From Schizochytrium sp. CCTCC M209059 (Eukaryota > Sar > Bigyra > Thraustochytrida > Thraustochytriidae): a DNA stretch of 20,019 bases. Below the pieces are notes generated by a model. The model searched no databases and had not been told where the DNA came from. It was given only the letters and a program-made list of their open reading frames with translations. Location: positions 163,423 to 183,441 of the forward strand of contig KN805388.1 of the NCBI GenBank assembly GCA_000818945.1, in the 5' to 3' direction. Shown here piece by piece: positions 11,796 through 20,019 of the stretch (within the stretch, counting starts at the first letter, position 1; the number at the start of each line of letters is the position of its first letter). The position numbers and the translations under genes were made by a program.

Positions 11796-12436
11796 CTACA
11801 GGGCGATTTCGTCGAGGTCTTCAAAGTCATCCTCGTAGTCGGCAACAGGGGCATTCGAAACAGCAGCACCAACATTTCGCTGGAGAGACAGAGTTGGCGA
11901 TGCCACAGGCGAGTGTTTGGGAGCGTGTATATTATTTTCCTTGCTTGGCGATTCAACGCGATTGGAGAACGAGTCTTGTGCCCTGTTTGACGTCTTGGAC
12001 TCCGGTCTGCGAGAATTGGAGAATCCGCCATAATCATCGTCATCGTCACCAGTGCTGTCCGCGTCGCCAGCTTGGTCATGTGCCTCTGATTCTTCTTGAA
12101 AGTTGCCCTCTTCCTCTCTTTCACGAGCTGAGGCCTGTGCTTTCGTTTGTTGCGCAAGTTTAAGAAGACCCGCGAGACCATTATCATCATCATCATCATC
12201 GTCATCGTCATCGTCATCGTCATCATTAAAATTCAGAGGTGCTTCCGTCGAGCCAAGACGGGGCACGCCTGCTTTGTGGTCAATGGCTTCGATGGAGGCG
12301 TCAACGACCCCAATGTTGGGAATGGACTCTTCGCTGCTCTCCTCGTTGGCTGGAGTTGGGTCGATGCGACTCTCCTCAACAGGCAAAGCTGCTGGTGACA
12401 CAGGAAGATCTTCGTCAACAGAAGGTGCCGGAGAAA

Positions 12437-12490
<54 letters not shown>

Positions 12491-13601
12491 GTGAGCTGAG
12501 CTTGACAACGGGCTCAGCGACGGGCGCCTGCTTAGTTGTTGCATAGCTTGTGTTCGTGTTGGCAATTTGTTCTTGCAGACGGTTCTGTTCCTGCTCCATA
12601 GTGCGCGCCATTTCGGCAGCATGACGCTTCCTTGCACCCTGCAAGGTGCGCGCTTCAGCCTCGGCACGCTTCTCTTGCTCGCGGCGCATTTGTTCGGCAA
12701 CTTTCTTTTGTCTTTCGACATCCTTTTGGAGTTCCAAGCGCTCTTTTGCTTTAATATCGGCCCGAAGCCGCTGTTGTGCCTCGATCGCGGCCTCTTCCTC
12801 GGCCCGGCGTTGCTCTTCGGCTTGTTTCCGAAAAGCTTTCTTTCGTGCGCGCTTTGCTTCTGCCTCTTTTCGCCGTGCAAGTTTATCGCGACGCTTCTCT
12901 GCAATGAGTGGCTCGACGGCACGCCTGCGGTATTGCGCTTGTACTTTGACAGCAGCAGCGTGATGCTCTGGGCCATACACGAGTGCGGCGCGCTCATCAA
13001 TGATGGTCTGCACACGCTCGCGCGCAATTCGTGCGCGAATAATGCGCTGGATCTCAATGGCAGCTCGATGGCCCTCTTCGAGACGCTCCCGGCACTCGTT
13101 AAAGTAGCGCTCCCGCAGCACTTCTTTAAGGACCTCAATTTCCTCGAGCTCGCGGCGAAATTCTTCCATGATTGATAGTTTGACTTGGCGCGGGCGATTT
13201 TGTAAATCACGCAAAGCCTTGCTTGGGCTCGCAGCGCCAGATATTTCTGACATGCCATTGGGTGAGCCCAAATTTGAATGGAGACCTCGCGGCGACCGGC
13301 TTGAAGCTGCGAGGTGAGAGCGGTTGCCAGGTGCTGCTGTGCTGGAGCGCCAGTTTCCACGCGCATCTCCGTGCTCGTCCAAATAACCAAGGTCAGCATA
13401 GGTCTGTTCCTGGTCTTCCTCGATTGATATTGGTGCAGGTGTCGCCGCAAGTTGTTTTTCGAGTTGCGCTTCTCTCATCTTGGCCAAGCGTCGCTGCACC
13501 CCGCTTTCTGCGGCCTCGGCGCGTCTCGAGGCTTCCCTTGCCTCTCTTGCGGCCTGCCGCCGCATGTCGGCCTTGGTCTGCGCCGTCTGTGCGCGCGCCA
13601 T
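11796..13601 (-). CDS. IQ-motif coiled-coil protein with polyQ and polyD tracts
   Basis: The family of this 601-residue protein is not recognised. Residues 1-50 are a charged helix (Ala/Arg/Glu-rich). Two IQ-like segments that could bind calmodulin or a light chain follow: AAIEIQRIIRARIARER (about 180-196) and AAVKVQAQYRRR (about 216-227). Residues 228-345 form a long, highly charged coiled coil. A 16-residue polyQ tract starts at about 373 and a polyD run of about 14 lies near 470. The tail is acidic and ends YEDDFEDLDEIAL. The composition suggests a cytoskeletal or centrosome/cilium-associated scaffold; that is inference only. The start ATG has a good context (ACCATGG) and no upstream in-frame ATG with better support was found. 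No introns are required. Confidence 0.8.
12183..12224. repeat. GAT/GAC triplet tract encoding polyaspartate
   Basis: Fourteen consecutive Asp codons on the minus strand. Part of the run alternates GAT and GAC and the rest is pure GAT. The mixture suggests an older tract than the pure CAG run in the same gene. Confidence 0.9.
12438..12485. repeat. Coding CAG repeat (16 units) encoding polyglutamine
   Basis: Sixteen pure CAG codons on the minus strand encode Gln in the IQ/coiled-coil protein, between SSPV and LSPAPS. The tract is in the same orientation as the far longer intronic CAG repeat about 1.8 kb away in the next gene. Confidence 0.95.
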
Positions 13602-14626
13602 GGTCCTGCGTTCTCGCGTCGTTTACTTGCGATTCTGTACGCCGACCAAGAAGAATCCCTTGGAAGTAGCCGTTGAGAGCGCACACGCTACAAGTAGTAC
13701 TTGTAAAGTAAGCAAGTACCAGCACCGCCATAAGGATGCCAATCAAGGGAGCATTCTTTTAATGCTTTGACAGTGAGTCAGTGGCCAAGGCTAGGCTATC
13801 AGGCCCATGTCACTGTGGCATCGATGCAAGGTCAGTGTCCAGGACAATGGCGATGTTTGTATATTGGGCTCATGCGCACGCATCGAAAGCTACTCGGCGA
13901 AAATCGGCGAGGCCCTTGGCTTTGCTTCAGCGGAGCTAGAATATGCATCGTTGCGGGCACACCCTCCCTTTGGACGAGTTTCCATCACGAACTAGGTCAA
14001 GGCCTGCACGTTTTCATGAAACTGATGAGAGTCTCGCTGGTCGGCTACGAATTTTCTTCGCACTGTTTGATTTGTTTGCAATCGATCAGCTTGAAAAGAC
14101 GAATGCTGATCATCTCGTCTTTTCTCACCTATTATATACACGGGCTTCGGCGAAGCAAGTCGGACGAGCTCTTTGATCAGCGCTCGTTCAGCCACGGATC
14201 GACATCTCCGTCGCTCCGTGGCTTCTTATCCTCTCTCTCCCTCTCAGCCCTTTGCTGCAGCGTCGGCAACTTGAACGCAACGCCTAGGCCAGCGAGTCCC
14301 ATCCGTGCACGCGTGAAAAGGGAGGGATCGCGCGGAATCGCGTGGATTCGCAAACCCATGACCTTGCAGAATCGGTATGCGGGGACCCTGCGGGGACCCC
14401 CCTTTCCTTGGTACTACGTGCCAGTGGAGTAGAAGCGAGTGGCGCGCAGACTCCTAATTCTGGGCCCAAGTTCGCGGCGTTCGCGGGGCTTGCGGAGACC
14501 TGTCGGCAGGCGCGAGGCAGAGGCGGCGGCGCGCGCAGGAAAGCGGGACCTCGCGCACGACGACTCTGCGCTGCGGCGACAGCGAAAGGGCAAAACAAAG
14601 GAGGGCCAAGCGGACGAGAGATCACC
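13602..14626. other. Divergent intergenic region
   Basis: About 1 kb separates the divergent IQ/coiled-coil gene (-) and the FYV7-like gene (+), so it should contain both promoters. A perfect 17-nt palindrome sits at 13689-13705. A 221-codon frame at 13767-14432 (+) has no domain and an odd Cys/Ser/Leu-rich composition. It is judged a chance ORF, and the right end (about 14440-14620) is GC-rich leader-like sequence. Confidence 0.55.
13689..13705. promoter_or_regulatory. Perfect 17-nt palindrome, possible regulatory site
   Basis: TACAAGTA, a central G, then TACTTGTA: two perfect 8-bp half-sites. It lies 88-104 nt upstream of the IQ/coiled-coil start codon, where a promoter or leader element would be expected. 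No known factor is assigned. Confidence 0.35.
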
Positions 14627-15295
14627 ATGGAACGCCGAGCGGCGATCTCGCTGCAGGACTTCGTCAAGGCCAAGCAGCACGATGCCTCTTATGCTCGTAA
14701 ACGTAAGTGAAGAACGCGGAGTTCCCCCCAGAGGGGCAACGGACGACGCGCCTGCTGTAGCGCGCTCTTGATTTTCGGCCTCAATGCTGACACTTTGCTC
14801 TTGGCGAGTCTCGCAGTACAAAAGGACAAGGCCCGTCGCGCTGCCAAAATCCAGCGTGAGTACCGTCGCGCTCTGAAAAAGGAAGGCTACAACCCGGACG
14901 AAGGCAAGAAGCAGGACAGTAAGAAGGAGGACGACAAGCCCTCTTCGTTTGCCAACTCAGCAAATGGCAAGAAGCGGCCGCGCAGCGCTTCGACCGGACC
15001 CGACGAGTCCGCCAATGGAAAGCCTTCCAAGGCAAAGAAGTCGTCGGAGACGGGTAAGCATGATCGTTTTTCGGCAGCACGCAAAGAAGCAGAAGATCGT
15101 GAGGCAGAACGCATTCGTAAGCAAAAAGAGCGCGAAGACCGCGCCAAGGACGCTGAGCGCAAACGCAAAGAGCGCAAGCAGCTCAAGCGCAAACTGTCCC
15201 AGAAAACGCGCAAGGGCCAGCCCATCTTGCGGCACAAGATGGATCATTTGCTCAGCAAACTCGAAAAGGAGCATGCCGAGTCAGCGAGTCGCTAA
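14627..15295 (+). CDS. FYV7: FYV7/CCDC59-like rRNA-processing protein, two exons
   Basis: Exons are 14627-14702 and 14817-15295 (555 nt, 184 residues). The intron (14703-14816, 114 nt) has a GTAAGT donor, a CTGAC branch-like motif near 14786 and a CGCAG acceptor. Joining in phase 1 gives SYARKLQKDKARRAAKIQREYRR. The protein is very basic. The N-terminus is followed by an IQ-like AAKIQREYRRALKK, a disordered Lys/Ser linker with likely nuclear signals (KKRPRS), a charged coiled coil (about 95-155) and a C-terminal block LSQKTRKGQPILRHKMDHLLSKLEKE. That last block resembles the conserved end of the Fyv7/CCDC59 family, nucleolar factors needed for small-subunit rRNA maturation. The start has a strong context (ATCACCATGG). 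Assignment rests mainly on the C-terminal block. Confidence 0.75.
14703..14816 (+). other. Intron of the FYV7-like gene
   Basis: GTAAGT donor at 14703-14708, CTGAC branch-like motif about 27 nt before the acceptor, and TCTCGCAG ending at 14816. Read-through of the donor meets TGA immediately (GTAAGTGA), so splicing is needed to join the exons. Confidence 0.8.
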
Positions 15296-16147
15296 AGCCA
15301 CATCTTTGTGCGTAGTTGTTTGTTCTTGAGGAATTTAGAATCACCCTCTGACCAGAATTCGGGTTAAAATTCAGGTAACTTATCAATCGAAATTTCTGGT
15401 TGACTTTATAGTAACTTCAAAATCCGACAACTTGGCCCAACGGTTCCCTTAATGTCCATGCTCTCTCCTGCAAGTTGGCGCGAGGACTTGCCTGGTGGAT
15501 GTGTCTTGCTTTCTGGTCGCTGACGAGGAGACCATTACAGACTTTTTTCTTTTACTTCATGCAGCCAAACGTTCAATCACGTTGCACCCGGCTCAAAAGC
15601 GCGTTCTAGATTGTCCAATTCGAGCGGGCACGATGCTGTGCTTTAGGAAATCAACCTTATGTAAAGCATTGTCGTTCATTAGATTGCTCAAGATAGACTA
15701 GTTTCTCAGGGAATTTATTAATAAATAAATAAAAATGCTAAGAGCGTATAGCCGTCCATAGCTAGGCCTGCAAGCATCTCACAATGCGACGCACTTTCCA
15801 ACTCATCGGGAGAGACAACGACAAGTTTTCTTCCTATCAACCCAGCTTTCAGGAAGGAATGGCTAAATAATGGCAGAGGCTTGCAATGTCGTCGTCTGTG
15901 TCTATCTGACATTGATGATGACACACTTTTTGCTCTGCTGACGAGAGGATACAAAGCTTGCAGAGAGATGCTTTTGATAGAGCAAATCGCTCAGCCCAAA
16001 GATTACCCAATTCTGAAGAGGACCTGAATCTGCTTCTACGTGAAAAGTAACACCGAAACATTAAAGTATACGCATGAATAAGATTATCAAATAAAAGGTG
16101 GCAGGAAGAGAATGCATTGGCTACACATACAAACTGGCCTGCGTCAA
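15296..16147. other. Convergent intergenic region, AT-richer
   Basis: These 852 nt between two convergent stop codons hold both 3' flanks. Base composition is richer in A and T than in the surrounding genes. There is a TAATAAATAAATAAAAAT stretch at about 15719-15735 that could supply polyadenylation signals, and a CAAATAAA near 16088. Short minus-strand frames (15718-15954, 15849-16151) lack any recognisable feature. Nothing else is seen. Confidence 0.55.
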
Positions 16148-17158
16148 TCACAGCTCTAGCTTTGGAAACTCAAAGGGTGCGTTGGCCTCGAAAAGATGCT
16201 CCAATGCTCGCAAAATGTGCTGTTCATTCGCATCACCCCGCGTTCGGCCAAGAGACTTGGGTGCGTAGTCACGAACATCATAATCTTCAGCCACACGAGC
16301 GATTTCTTTGCGGATAAAGTTGTCGCGCCTGCACGTAGACACCTCCTTGGAGGTGGCCTTCACTTCGCAATCCTCGAGAGGCTCCAGCGCGCGCTCGTTG
16401 AAGGCCCGAAGACTCTTCAACTTCAAGTATAATGCCGCTGTTTTCTTGAACTGTGGCGTGTTTGGAAAGACAGCAAGAGGCATGTATGCATCTGGAGCCA
16501 GCTCGAGCCAGGTGACGTATTCCTTTTTCCAAGTGCGGGGTCCCACGACGGTGTCGCCCTTGTGCACGAGGCGGCCCGTCTTGTTGGCCGCAAAGGATGG
16601 CCGCTTGTAGACTTCAATCATGTAAGCTGTGGCGGTATACGAGTGGAGCATGGTCGGAATTTTGTGGTCCGCAAGATCCTGACTATCGACTGGAATGGGG
16701 ATGAGCTCATCATCTCTTTGGATGAGGTCGTGCAGGATTTCGCTCTGCAGCACCTCTCGGGAGAGCCCTTTGTGCGCTGCATTCAAGTCTCCATTTGCTG
16801 GTTCGGGCGGCTGCAGACGCAGCTTGGAGATCTCGTCATCGCTGTCTCCATACAGCTCATCGGCATCGCTGACGAGGACCTCTTGGTCATCGACGCCGCG
16901 CACGGTGTTGGAGTGATCTCCCTCGGGGAAGACCGAATCCACTTTGTCATTTGCTGGCTTGACCTTGAGCGTGTCTTGCGCAAGGGCTTCGACGGCCGCG
17001 CCTGATGTCTGCACGGGGGCTTCCCGCTCCAAGTACAAGTTGGGCGTGCCCACCATGATCTGCGAGAATGCCTCGAGCCGGCTTGTCCCCGTGTAGACGC
17101 TGTATACGGTCATGAGCACGACCGCGCTCAAGAGACCGAAGATCAACTTGGACACCAT
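16148..17158 (-). CDS. Single-pass membrane protein with possible SH3-like segment, unknown function
   Basis: This 336-residue protein is not recognised. Residues 4-22 are a strong hydrophobic anchor after a short basic start (MVSK), suggesting type II topology or an uncleaved signal. Residues 45-165 are acidic and low in hydrophobics, so probably a disordered stalk. Residues about 175-232 (ATAYMIEVYKRPSF... LVHKGDTVVG... YVTWLEL... YMPLAVF) have the strand pattern of a small SH3-like barrel: an opening strand, a KGD turn, a Trp-containing strand and a terminal strand. Two Cys (264, 276) could form a disulfide. The C-terminal 60 residues are helical and charged. The start ATG at 17158 is the first in the frame that gives a good anchor. 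The SH3-like reading is tentative. Confidence 0.7.
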   Translation of the reverse strand: MVSKLIFGLLSAVVLMTVYSVYTGTSRLEAFSQIMVGTPNLYLEREAPVQTSGAAVEALAQDTLKVKPANDKVDSVFPEGDHSNTVRGVDDQEVLVSDADELYGDSDDEISKLRLQPPEPANGDLNAAHKGLSREVLQSEILHDLIQRDDELIPIPVDSQDLADHKIPTMLHSYTATAYMIEVYKRPSFAANKTGRLVHKGDTVVGPRTWKKEYVTWLELAPDAYMPLAVFPNTPQFKKTAALYLKLKSLRAFNERALEPLEDCEVKATSKEVSTCRRDNFIRKEIARVAEDYDVRDYAPKSLGRTRGDANEQHILRALEHLFEANAPFEFPKLEL

Positions 17159-18075
17159 CGCGACCCTCGCCCGCGTCCTCGAAACCCCGCGGGCCCCTCG
17201 CTGCCCGTCGCTTGCGCTCTCCGCTTGCGCTCGCCGCTTGCGCCCCAGCGCTCGCCGTTGGCAGCCGCCTCGGTGCTCGCCTGGACGCGCGGCCGAGCCA
17301 GGATGAAGAAGCTCTGGTCACTTTTCTCTCTCCACCTTCGGGTTTTGTTCATTTATATAACGTGTTAGATGCGGGAATTGCCGCAACGCCGCTCCAGCGC
17401 TCAGCTTGTAAGTAGTCCGTTCCAGCGTGCGGACGCTTCCGGGTGAAATGAATGTGCAGAGCTCCGTGCGCCAAAGAAAAAGCCAGGGAGGTGCAAGAGT
17501 GATGGAAAGTGCATGACACATGAATGAAGGCCGGGTCCCGCAACAGGAGGCCTCGCTGCGAGGTCTCGCGCCATTTCAGGTACACTGGCAGGTAGGCATT
17601 CATTCATTGGTTCGATTTAAGTGCAGTGCATAGGCCTCCGTTCTAAGTTTGTTTGATATTAAGACATTACCGAGGTCTTCAAAGTCTGCAAGCAATCACT
17701 TGTATGAGCCCAAACATCGCGTGCATCTTCTGGAACCGGAGCTGGTCGAAGGTGCCGAAACGCAAATAGCTAACTTCTAAGAAGGTATGCAATCCCATGG
17801 GCTTTGCTGTTTGCTGTGCTGCAAACGTAGGCTTCACCTATTCTTTGAGTATTTTTTTGGGCATTTGCTGATTTGCAAACGTATCCTATTCTTTGAGTTT
17901 TCAAGACGACGGCGTCGAAACGCGAAGAGCTTGCAGAGTCAACATGGGCATGTCTTTATTTTATGTTGCTAAAAGTAGAATACTCGCCACGTGCTGTAGG
18001 CCTACTGCGAAAAAAGGGGGGAAATTTGCTTATGATGGAAGAACAGCAGATGTCTTGGAAATAGCATCTTAAGAC
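17159..18075. other. Intergenic region with short repeats
   Basis: This stretch holds the promoter of the membrane-protein gene and the 3' flank of the LRR gene. It contains a GC-rich CGCTTGCGC-type microrepeat (about 17208-17244, roughly 12-13-nt period) close to the start codon. It also has a short direct repeat (17821-17898) and one TAGGCCTA (17997-18004). No gene is convincing. Confidence 0.55.
17821..17898. repeat. Short direct repeat, two copies
   Basis: GCAAACGTA followed by CCTATTCTTTGAGT occurs twice: at 17821-17829 with 17837-17850, and at 17875-17883 with 17885-17898. The first copy has seven extra bases between the two blocks, the second only one. This looks like a local tandem duplication of about 50 nt with a later indel. 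Confidence 0.8.
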
Positions 18076-19183
18076 TTAGTGTTGGAGCTCTTGAGGTCCA
18101 GCAACGAGAGCTGTGCGAGCTGCCATCTTTTCTCCTTCGGACTCCGCAAGTAGCCAAGCCGGACGACTCTCCCAACAAGATACAAAAGCCGTCGTCATGG
18201 TCACTAACCACGCGCTCCCGCGACGGGCAGAAGCGTTCTTCAAGAGAAGGAGATCTATCTCTTTAACGCTCTCTTCGTGTTCGATATCATCGTTAGCGCC
18301 GAGACTGTGCGTCGTTGAGAGAAGGTGGAGAGAGTTATGTAAGCATGAGTCTTGCTGCATTTCATTGCGCGATTCTTTTCTTTGCTTTCAGCAGAAAACA
18401 ACTTACTAAAGCGTGACCAAAGAGGTGTTTTTCGTCATGGCATCCAAGAGAAATGTAACGCCTTTGTCACTAATGTGATTGCTTCCGAGGCTTCACACGT
18501 GTCATGTTAGCCACAAGGTTACCGACTGGGACCAATTTCATCATGAGAAACCTACTGTAATACGCGTAGCGACTTGTTCCTTGTGAGGGCGTTGCTCAAT
18601 GCCTCGGCACCGGCGTCACCAATTCGATTGAGCCCAAGACTATGAATTCCAGTGTATGCATGCCATCGTAAGAAGTTAGCTTCGTCGTCAAGCCCCTATG
18701 GTGTGGTCAGCGAAACATAAAAACCTACTCGAGAATCTTCAAGGTATCATTTCTGGCCAAGGCGCCTGCCAGTGCGCTGGCCCCGGAATCACCGATGCCG
18801 TTGTCATATAGACTATCATATCATATCGCCATTGGAGGGAGCCATATCACGGGTCAGCGAGATTTTTTAATCATCCCTATGCACGGCCGGTTGTATGTGT
18901 CGAACTTTACGTACTGAAGAGTCTCCACGGTCTTATTCTTTGCGAGCGCCTGGGCCAGCTCCTCGGCGCCGCTATCCCCAATCTGTGTCAAAAGAAGACT
19001 GCGCATGTTGTTGTTCACTCCCTTCGCCAGTAAGTTTCTCAACATGCCCTCGTCCCCTCCTGATCCGCCCACAAGATCGCTCTTGCACCCGGCAATCGCC
19101 AACTCTCCGACTTACGAGACGACGGTCGCGCCGGCGTCCATGCGCGCCACGGCCTGCTGCACGAAGTCGTTTCCCGCGGCCAT
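18076..19183 (-). CDS. Small leucine-rich-repeat protein, six exons
   Basis: Proposed exons (minus): 19183-19116, 18998-18915, 18812-18729, 18639-18556, 18490-18407, 18304-18076 (633 nt, 210 residues). Exons 2-5 are each exactly 84 nt (28 codons), and every junction is phase 2, splitting the codon before LxL. The spliced frame gives ribonuclease-inhibitor-type repeats: LLLTQIGDSGAEELAQALAKN, LYDNGIGDSGASALAGALARN, LGLNRIGDAGAEALSNALTRN, and LGSNHISDKGVTFLLDAMTKN. The last exon starts LGANDDIE, then leaves the pattern and ends QELQH. The start is MAAGNDFVQQAVARMDAGATVV; earlier in-frame sequence is Arg/Ala-rich and probably leader. Donors are GTAAGT, GTACGT, GTAGGT, GTAGGT, GTAAGT. Such repeats form a curved binding surface; the partner is unknown. 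Introns are 65-117 nt. Confidence 0.8.
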
Positions 19184-19545
19184 CGCGCTCCGCGTCGCAG
19201 CCGTAGTCTGCTGCCTCCTTGCGTTTGCTCGCAACGTGCTCTGCCCGCGAGGACCCAGCGGCGTTGACGGTCTGGTGCGCAGGCCTGGCCGCCCCGCGCT
19301 GGACGCACGCGGGCGTCTCCTCGGTCGGTGCGCGGTTCGAGCGGCCGCCTGCACTTTGCTGCACGCGCTGGAAAACTTGAGACTTCCGTCTCGTCGATCT
19401 CGGCACTCTTCCCGCGCGCGCGGGCGACGGGGCCAACCAAGTCCTCGGCGAGCGCGACGCGGGCGCGGCCGACGGGGAGCGGCAGGCGCGGCAGGCGCGG
19501 CGAAGGGTCGCGCGGCCAAGGTCTCTCTCCGCGCGCGCGCCAGCC

Positions 19546-19568
19546 AGACTCGCGCCGAGCGCGAGTCT
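19546..19568. repeat. Perfect inverted repeat, 10-bp stem and 3-nt loop
   Basis: AGACTCGCGC (19546-19555), loop CGA, then GCGCGAGTCT (19559-19568). It lies in GC-rich DNA about 365 nt upstream of the LRR start codon. It may form a stable hairpin or be a symmetric protein-binding site; no function is assigned. Confidence 0.6.
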
Positions 19569-19629
19569 TCGCCACGCGCGGCGCGTGCCGAGTACACACT
19601 GCGTGTGTTCGCACCGTCTCTTCGCCTTT

Positions 19630-20019
19630 TCACGAGTCAATCAATGCCGGCCTGCGCGCGCATGACAGTCTGCACAACGTGCGCGCGCTTGCTTCCGGCA
19701 AGTTGTCCAGCTTGTCCAAGGCGTGGTTGGGAAGGTAGAAGGTGAGGTCAAAATCTACATTCGGTTGGTGGCTTACCTTCAGGACCTGGAGCAGGATGCG
19801 TGCTGGACAAGCCGCGTGTGCAAAAGTATTCGACGAGGGTGCGAGGGATGGCTTGAGGTGAGCGAAGTCCAGCACGCCTCTTTGCATGGCTGTGAAGGCC
19901 AGAGCGGAGAACGGGGCACTGGCATCGTCGGTGCGTGAGCGACACGACTTCCGCAAGTCAATGAAGTAAATGAAGTCGCGCTGACGTGCCCGATCGAGAG
20001 GCGAGGGGGGAAAAGGGGG
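19630..20019 (-). CDS. Possible partial ORF running off the right edge
   Basis: On the minus strand one frame stays open from the window edge to a stop at 19630 (about 130 codons) with no ATG until FTAMQRGVLDF (about 19892). It includes RDFIYFIDLRKS and ARILLQVLK. The latter is followed by a good GTAAGC donor-like site at 19776, so an exon could end there. An opposing plus-strand frame (19723-19938) is equally open and has a donor-like GAG/GTGAGC at about 19858, so the coding strand is undecided. No family is recognised. Confidence 0.2.
   Translation of the reverse strand, partial: PPFPPSPLDRARQRDFIYFIDLRKSCRSRTDDASAPFSALAFTAMQRGVLDFAHLKPSLAPSSNTFAHAACPARILLQVLKVSHQPNVDFDLTFYLPNHALDKLDNLPEASARTLCRLSCARRPALIDS

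Larger units (their letters stand above)
19184..20019. other. GC-rich right end, leader/promoter of LRR gene and uncertain sequence
   Basis: From 19184 to about 19620 the sequence is extremely GC-rich with many CpG and several long overlapping Arg/Ala-rich frames on both strands. This is typical of chance ORFs in GC-rich DNA. It should hold the LRR gene's promoter. A perfect hairpin sits at 19546-19568 and a GCAGGCGCG doublet near 19484-19500. Beyond 19630 there may be coding sequence of another gene (separate entry). Confidence 0.5.

Noticed and set aside
13767..14432. 221-codon plus-strand ORF in the divergent intergenic region
   Set aside because: No domain, unusual Cys/Ser/Leu-rich composition, and it occupies the space needed for two promoters. 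Kept only as a note; transcript evidence could revive it.
17608..17625. GGTTCGATT resembling a tRNA B box
   Set aside because: No A box at suitable spacing and no cloverleaf can be folded from the flanks.
19005..19745. 246-codon plus-strand ORF and overlapping minus-strand Arg/Ala-rich ORFs
   Set aside because: Extreme GC content removes stops in all frames. The minus strand at 18998-19183 is explained by LRR exons 1-2 and the rest has no domain.

Overview
This is a nuclear genomic segment from a eukaryotic microbe. Support comes from GT..AG introns with CTAAC/CTGAC branch-like motifs, two genes interrupted by short introns, and families restricted to eukaryotes (a BBSome subunit, a DH-PH exchange factor, an FYV7-type rRNA-processing protein). 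BBS9 implies a lineage that builds cilia at some stage. Moderate-to-high GC coding sequence, few short introns and compact spacing would suit a thraustochytrid-like stramenopile, but that placement is a guess from gene style.

Layout from left to right. 1-675: non-coding, with a diverged direct repeat and TAGGCCTA palindromes. 676-1401 (+): GNAT-fold N-acetyltransferase with a hydrophobic, basic leader. 2330-4708 (+): type II membrane protein joining a polysaccharide pyruvyl transferase-like domain to a DXD glycosyltransferase domain. 5001-7748 (-): full-length, intronless BBS9/PTHB1. 8364-11385 (-): DH-PH-C2 Rho guanine nucleotide exchange factor in two exons, whose single intron is almost entirely an uninterrupted CAG repeat of about 185 units. 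11796-13601 (-): IQ/coiled-coil protein with polyQ and polyD tracts. 14627-15295 (+): FYV7/CCDC59-like rRNA-processing protein with one 114-nt intron. 16148-17158 (-): single-pass membrane protein of unknown function with a possible SH3-like segment. 18076-19183 (-): small leucine-rich-repeat protein built from 84-nt exons, one repeat per exon. 19184-20019: very GC-rich sequence, with a weak candidate partial ORF running off the right edge.

The genes do not form an evident pathway. BBS9 (ciliary membrane trafficking) is the clearest; the RhoGEF (membrane/actin signalling) and the IQ/coiled-coil protein could act at the cortex or cytoskeleton, but no functional link is shown.

The most striking feature is the giant pure CAG.CTG tract at 10117-10673. 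Removing it leaves a 65-nt intron, a normal size for this window (65-117 nt). The natural reading is a short intron that has undergone a massive triplet expansion inside the exchange-factor gene. The second structural surprise is the exon ladder in the LRR gene: four consecutive exons of exactly 84 nt, all phase 2.
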